A DNA stretch of 64,000 nt, from the NCBI GenBank assembly GCA_025331125.1, contig JAOALB010000001.1, positions 434,001-498,000 on the forward strand, written 5' to 3'. The first letter of the stretch is position 1, and each line of letters starts with the position of its first letter. The notes beneath the pieces were generated by a model. That model worked only from the letters and a program-made list of their open reading frames with translations, did no database searches and was not told the origin of the DNA. Shown one piece after another: positions 58,077 to 64,000 of the stretch. Position numbers and translations under genes: made by a program. The stretch is from Mycogone perniciosa. Its lineage: Eukaryota; Ascomycota; Sordariomycetes; Hypocreales; Hypocreaceae.

Positions 58077-60263
58077 ACCTGCCGCAGGGCGTGCTTCGGG
58101 TGCTCCGTGCCCCCCACGCATTGTCTCGCCCTGATGAGCATGATTTGACGCCAGAGACCTTTTCAGCTCCCGATGCCAAGGTGAAGGGAAGCAAAGCCAA
58201 TACCCCCATGGAAACAAAAAAGAATAACCCACAGGCCGGTGGAATAATAAAGAATACCATGGAGCCAATGACGACGAAAGAACCGCCGTGTTTTGGTGGT
58301 TCACGGGCCGTGATGCCCATCATCTATCTGTTTTCCATGTTTTCCATACATAGCGTCTCAAACCCAGACCGACTACTAATAGTGCTCCCTTGACCAACGT
58401 CTTTGTACAACTGTGCTGGAACATCAGCGCTTCGTCTTTCCACAGCCGATCTACCCTTCAGACTGAGGCCCCACTTCTGTGCTAGAGTGTTTCCCGAAGA
58501 ACACGGCAGATGGATGTTTCGGGATCCCCATGACAATGAGCTTTGCTACGCAGGTGACTGACAACTACGCCTTCCGGATGTACTACGTTGACGGGTTTCT
58601 GGAAGGTCGGCTGACGCTCGAAAGCGGGCCTACTGAAGGGAGGGGCGGGAGTGAGGAGTGAGTGAATGGTCGGTCATACGTGAGATTTATTCGCTAGAGC
58701 ATGGATCTATGCGGGACGAATGGCAATCAAACTTGAGGATTGATGCAGTCACGCTCGCCTACAACAGCTGCTTCCAGCCTTGTTTCCCGGTTCTGATCTT
58801 AGAGAGTGGAGCTATGGAGCGTTCCTGGTTCCCCGGCCGCCCCCCCAAACCGCGGTGATGATCTGCATGATGGAAACTTCCATGGAAGCCCACCGCTCTG
58901 TGATTTCGCAGCGGGCGAGGGTATGGCTTCTAGATCGCAGCGGCTGAAGATGATTCCACTTTGCTGTGGACGGTGACGCCGTGGGCTGCAAGCTGCCGCT
59001 CCAGAAATACCTCTCACCTTGCGGACGAAGGCAGAAGCCGACTGGGATTATGTTCGAGTGATATTCAGCCCACGAGAGGGAAACAACGGAGGTGTATCCC
59101 CTAGGTACTTGCTAGAGCCCGCGATTGAATAGTTGTCAGATGACGCATGGCAACAAGAGCCGTTTTCCATTCACTGCCCGTCACCAATGAGGCCATTTTC
59201 AGAGATTTTTTTTTGCTTCTCCCATATGAAGTTACACACGCTCATTGCCCGGACCACTACCGGCCATCCCATCCCACATCCACTTGGCATCGTTTCGACG
59301 AACCCTGTCAAAGTCGTTCAAGAAGTACATAACTAGGTGCCTCCAAAACAGGAGAAAAAGGGTGTGGCAGCCAAAAAGAACTGGCGTATGCTTGGCCTAT
59401 GACATGTATACGAGTGCGACACCACGATGCTGGCGGACCCTGGATTTCCTATTTGGACATCTGATACATAGTGCCCCATTGGAGAGATCCGATGGCTTGC
59501 TAGGTAGATCGGCCGGTCGTCTGGGGAGCCGTTTGTCCCATGCACAAGAGATGTGTACCTGACGGTACATGCCACATATGTACACGCACACGCACACACA
59601 GACACACACACACCACACACGCACACACACACACACTACACACACATCTTTTCCTCCACAGCGCACATACACACAATGAGAGGCGTGCACAAGAAGCTAT
59701 GCGCGGATGCTTCTGCGCACCGGGCCACCCATGGGGGGAAAGGGCTTAGATAGGCAGCCCTTCTGACATGGCGTGTCCGATTTCGTCTTGGCCCCACCCC
59801 CCTGGTAAGTCGATCTGAAATCTATCTATCTGTACACGGGCGGGAGTTTACCCTTGTAAGAAGCGGATAGGACTCTGAGGCTTCTGGCCCTATGGGGAGA
59901 ACACCTTTATCATCAGCTGTCTCTCCGCCTTCTGACTTGCATGTTTTCCCTTCAGAGCACTTCTTGTTTTAACCGCTTGGACAAACAAGAACGTTGGATG
60001 TCGTCTTCGCCCTGTTCTTTTTTGCCTATATTCATTGTCATCCCGTCCGCGCTCCGTTCTCTTATCCGCGTGTCATCCTGTTGTTCTTGTGATACTCTGC
60101 TGCCTCCACTTACATATCTACTTGGTTCGACTCTCCCATCACCTGCCCCTGGCAGCTTTGTTACGACACCAGCTCTGTTTCGGTCAGGTCACTGAGCGAT
60201 CACAAAAACCAGCTTTGCGACCCGCCCCATCTGGCTTTTGCCTCCTAACTCCGCCATCTACCC
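58077..60263. other. Intergenic spacer, 2.2 kb, upstream of forkhead gene
   Basis: No gene is supported. It contains a CA microsatellite (listed). The last 300 bp are a CT-rich leader for the forkhead gene. The length suits the extended promoters and leaders of fungal developmental regulators. Confidence 0.55.
59579..59646 (+). repeat. Imperfect (CA)n microsatellite
   Basis: Mostly CACACA with scattered G, C and T interruptions over about 68 bp. Confidence 0.9.
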
Positions 60264-62131
60264 ATGGATCCGCCGTTTCCAGAGGGGAGTCTTTCCGTCA
60301 TCAGCTACACGAATCTCCAATATCCTGAATCTAGCCAGCAATCGGACTCCATGTTAGGCTTTGCCGAAACAGGGCCTTTCTCTACACCGTCATCTGGTTT
60401 CGACCAGCAGCAGCAACAATACCTACCTGATACACATTCGTTTCCCCAGGCAGTTTGCCATTCGTATCAACACTCCCTAACACCTCATGCTTCCGACGCT
60501 GATGCTCATATGACTCCCCTTCTACCATATAAGCTCAAAACCGAGCGCCTCTGGCCGTCACCCCCACTAGGACCTGGAGATATTCAAAACTGCGCTTCTT
60601 TCCTCGACTCTCCGGTCTCTGGGAGCATCCATTTGCCTTGCTACACCTACACGCCACACACACCAGAGCAGTGGTCTTCGCCAGTGTCGAGCTACGCACA
60701 ACCAGGTGGACTGTTTCAGCAACATACACCAGACAGCCAAGCATATATCGGAACCTGCACTCCAATATCAGCAGAGGAGTTCCCCTCGTGCAAGCAGGAG
60801 ATACTTACTCCATACACCGGAGGCTTTCATCACGATTCTGAAGGCGAAACACCAGGTCTATATCATTCGGGACCATCGCCCGGAATGGCGTCTAGCTTGC
60901 CTGGTGTGCCGCCTTCCTCCAGTGCGAGCTCCCCTGAGGGACTGCGCGCTGATACCCCTGCCCCCATGGGTGGACTAAAGGACAAATCCAGTGACATGAT
61001 CGCCTCTTTTGCAGCGCCCAGCCACACGGAGCAGAAAACAACAGATGGCGCCAAGAATGATGAGCCATATGCAAAGCTCATTTACAAAGCCTTCATGAGC
61101 AAACCCGACCATGCAATGACACTGCAGGACATCTACAAGTGGTTCCGTGAGAACACCAACAAGACGACCAATGAAAAGTCGGGCTGGCAGAACAGCATCC
61201 GACACAATCTTAGCATGAATGCTGTAAGTCAGATCACTTTCTTTTTTTTCAGGGATGTGCATGTTGCTTTTGCACACGTAGCCTGTTTCTCCAACTTCGG
61301 ATGAGAGACATACCTTGAACGAAGCAACCGGTATCTAACCTTTTCCTGCAGGCATTCACCCGACGAGACCGGAAGCAAGTCGATGGATCCTCATCGATGA
61401 TGGAGGGTGGATCTCCACCAGCAGGCGGCGAATCGAAACGCACAAACGAATGGGTCTTGGAAGAATGGGCCATTCGTGACGGGGTCCAGAGCACGACGAG
61501 ATACCGCAAGGGGAACTCGAGTCGAAGGCCGCTCAGATGCACCAGTCACCCCAATCCCAGCCCCAATGGCAGCGTGGGACAGCGAGCAAGCCAACACAAC
61601 TCCACCAAGGCCTTGTCTGGCCGCAAAGGCGGGCATGCGACGAGGAACTCGAGGCTGCGGGGGCGGCAATACAATCAAGAATCGCCGATGGGCAAGGCTC
61701 CATATCATTTGATTGACCAGGGCTTTGATTCGCCTCCGCGGTCAAGCATGCCGGGCCCGTACTTCTCCGCTGCCATTCCGGCTCCACGGCTCGACCCGAC
61801 GGCGATCCAGACTCCAATTGCACACGGACACGACACCACAACTTATGTCCCAGAGACAATAGCCACAGTGCCATTGCCATTTGGGCTGCAAATGACAGAC
61901 CCACGTATGGGCCAAGCAGTGACTGGTGGCCACAGCGACATTAACTCCATACCTTGCTTGGGCCACCAAGAGCCCATGTACCTCACCCCTTCGTCAGGGG
62001 AATTCCCCTACGCCATTCAAGACGTCCAATTGGACTACTCAGGTGACCACGGTAGTGCGGAGGTTCTTGACTCAGAAGCGCTGTTTGATACCTTGCCCAG
62101 CAACTGGCGCGATCTTCACGGCCTGCCCTAA
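60264..62131 (+). CDS. Forkhead (winged-helix) transcription factor
   Basis: Exons 60264-61223 and 61352-62131, 579 aa; the intron falls inside the DNA-binding domain and joins SMNA|AFTRRDRK. The forkhead domain starts at Glu267: EPYAKLIYKAFMSKPDHAMT, then DIYKWFRENTNK and the recognition helix GWQNSIRHNLSMN. The first 260 residues are Pro/Ser/Gln-rich with a glutamine run, and the C-terminal 240 residues are also disordered, both plausible transactivation regions. Fungal forkhead proteins control cell cycle, septation and sexual or asexual development. The central domain position is unlike Fkh1/2-type proteins, which carry an FHA domain; none is seen here. Target genes cannot be read. Confidence 0.95.
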
Positions 62132-64000
62132 GAGGGTCAACGCAACCTTAGCTAGCCATGCAACAACTCTTTTCAATGAAGCCAACATGCACCGAGCAGG
62201 ACTCGGATACCTCGATACACAGTGCGCGCCACTGCCCTATTCGCTCCACCAGCTGCATGAACAACCACACACATCCACACACATGCATATAAAGAGGGGC
62301 GGAAGCAACCCCATTTGAAAGGCTTGAGAAGAAGGGGAAAAACTCTTATCCCAGGGACATTTCAACTACACACATTATACTACATTGAAAAGTGAACAGC
62401 ATGACGCTCGTGGGGTGCCGGCCAATGCTTCTCAACGGCCATCTTTGGCCGGGTTACACCCTGAGGAGAAGAAACGGCCAACAGCCGCGTCCATGCCTGC
62501 GTGGATCATCCGCATTCTAAGGCGTGCTATTGCTCAAAATGGCCATATGCTTGGCAGCACCACTGCCTAAACGGGCGGACAAAGGCTAGCCGATGATGTT
62601 GGCAATGTGCGCGACGGCTGTCACACGCAGGCCCTTGTGGAAGGGCTAGTAGCGTGGTTGGCTCTCAACAGAGAAGCACACCTACCATTCATTACTCCAT
62701 GCCCACAGGGGAATCCCAAAGTTGGATCCAACGGCTCGGGACGGAGTATGTGCGTGGGTGATTGATTAAAATGAACATACTTTGTGTTTGACGCCACGGC
62801 GTCCGCTGGACGGGGGCGGTGGGAACGATGGTGATTGACTGGTAGGGAGTCTGGCACGAGGTTTGACATCGGCTATGGTTTATTTTGGGACGATGAGTTT
62901 TATGATTTTGCGATGATTTTCGGACCTCCAGGTCTGTCTGACTATCCATCTAGAGAGACACGCGGCACTTTTCCTGCATGCTTCGCCTTGGCCTTTTTTT
63001 TTGTTTCACGAGTCCTTGCATACCCACATTTTTCCTTTTACACCCCAGTATCGGCTGCACCAATTTGTTTTCCTGTGTTGTTTTGCTGTACTTGTCATAT
63101 CCGATTCCTCTCGTGTACTTGGGCACTGGAAAGACCGGTTTGCAAGACTAATGGTTTGGAGTTGTTGGACTGCTTTCGTATAGACTTGGGTAGCTAAATA
63201 GACCATATCACCTCGGGGTGGCTTTGTTTTCAAGTAACCGCGCCATATTCAATGCAAAGATGTGCTATGAGCCAAGACGATAATACTATGTGAGTACTCT
63301 GAGCAGACGTATTTAGGCCAGGCCCCTGACGTCCAACATACCCCGGACTATTTAGTCTCCCATGTTCATGAATATTATTAGAAAGTCGGGTTGAGGAGGT
63401 GTGTATTCCAAATCCGAAGCACATAGATAGATCGTGGTGGCGACATGGTTCTCTTGTACACGAGGAGGTAATTAATTCTACGCATCCTGGTCTCCGCTAC
63501 TCCCCAAGCAACAACCAACCGCGCCTACATACATACAGCCCACACACCCCATATCATACGTACTGCCAACCCGGAACCTGGAAATGGGGAGGTGGGGGAA
63601 GCATGGGGGGTTCCAAAAGAGGAAGATGAGAAGACAGGGCTGTACGAGATGGTATGTTGCGCGCGCCAAAAGCGGACGAAAAATTTAGACAAAATAAGGT
63701 GAAGCACTTGCTGCTGCTGGTAAGGAGGTGAGTTAGTTGGGAAAGCCGTTGGGCTGGAGACGGCGTGCCCTCGGCGTGTGATTTGGGGCACGGAGCAGTA
63801 GGAGGCAGAGGATGCGGAGGCGTGGTGTGTGTGCCGTCCCGGGAGAGGTGAGTCTCCGGGCTCGTGGTATCTCGGAGGGCGGGTGCAAATTGGGAGTCGT
63901 GTTGTTACATGGATTACGGGTGTATTTGAAGAGTGTTGCTAATGGCATGTATGTACTCGTATATGTATGGATGCAATATCTTGGCAGATGAAGCTGATCG
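62132..64000. other. Downstream flank of forkhead gene to window end
   Basis: No ORF shows domain features. Short T-runs and ACAC strings occur. A gene beyond 64000 may have its flank here, but nothing can be supported. Confidence 0.5.

Noticed and set aside
1..64000. tRNA, 5S rRNA, CRISPR or a secondary-metabolite cluster
   Set aside because: No cloverleaf B-box-like strings, no 5S-like start, no spaced repeats and no PKS/NRPS/terpene synthase genes were seen by eye; the neighbouring genes share no pathway.

Overview
This is a stretch of nuclear chromosome from a filamentous ascomycete (Pezizomycotina). The evidence is genes split by 50-120 bp GT-AG introns, fungus-specific families (Srk1/Rck2-type kinase, Zn2Cys6 regulator, Mtc1, DUF3638/DUF3645 giant protein), a secreted subtilisin and oxalate decarboxylase, and intergenic DNA sprinkled with the 9-bp palindrome family TACTCCGTA/TACTTCGTA. 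My guess of a Hypocreales- or Eurotiales-like genome is only an impression. No rRNA, tRNA, CRISPR array or bacterial-style operon was seen.

Layout. 1-1184 (+): C-terminal part of an Srk1-type MAPK-activated kinase. 2771-4428 (-): MFS anion:cation symporter. 5444-6400 (-): DUF1275 membrane protein. 7322-8789 (+): secreted bicupin oxalate decarboxylase. 12609-14797 (+): SulP sulfate permease. 16641-17334 (+): decayed UPF1-like SF1 helicase. 18264-27871 (-): five-exon gene for a protein of about 3106 aa (DUF3638/DUF3645 family). 30184-30909 (+): decayed alpha/beta-hydrolase plus ankyrin gene resembling a fungal NLR remnant. 31080-33154 (-): S9 prolyl-oligopeptidase-type peptidase. 34326-35639 (-): subtilisin preproprotein. 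38505-40546 (+): malic enzyme. 40872-42439 (-): Mtc1. 43685-47209 (+): large disordered nuclear protein. 48377-49293 (-): ribosomal protein uL14. 49966-50262 (-): tiny acidic protein. 52810-55781 (+): Zn2Cys6 regulator. 56416-58076 (+): cactin. 60264-62131 (+): forkhead regulator.

The genes do not form an evident pathway cluster. Core housekeeping genes (uL14, cactin, Mtc1, malic enzyme) are mixed with transport and secreted enzymes. Gene-poor spacers of 2-4 kb hold the relics, a three-copy dispersed element of about 170-180 bp, and the small palindromes. The most interesting item is the giant protein: read in order, its conserved patches look like motifs I, Ia, II, III, V and VI of a SecA/SF2-type ATPase motor, hidden inside 'domains of unknown function'.

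All exon joins were worked out by eye from splice signals, reading-frame continuity and remembered family sequences. No alignment or database search was run.
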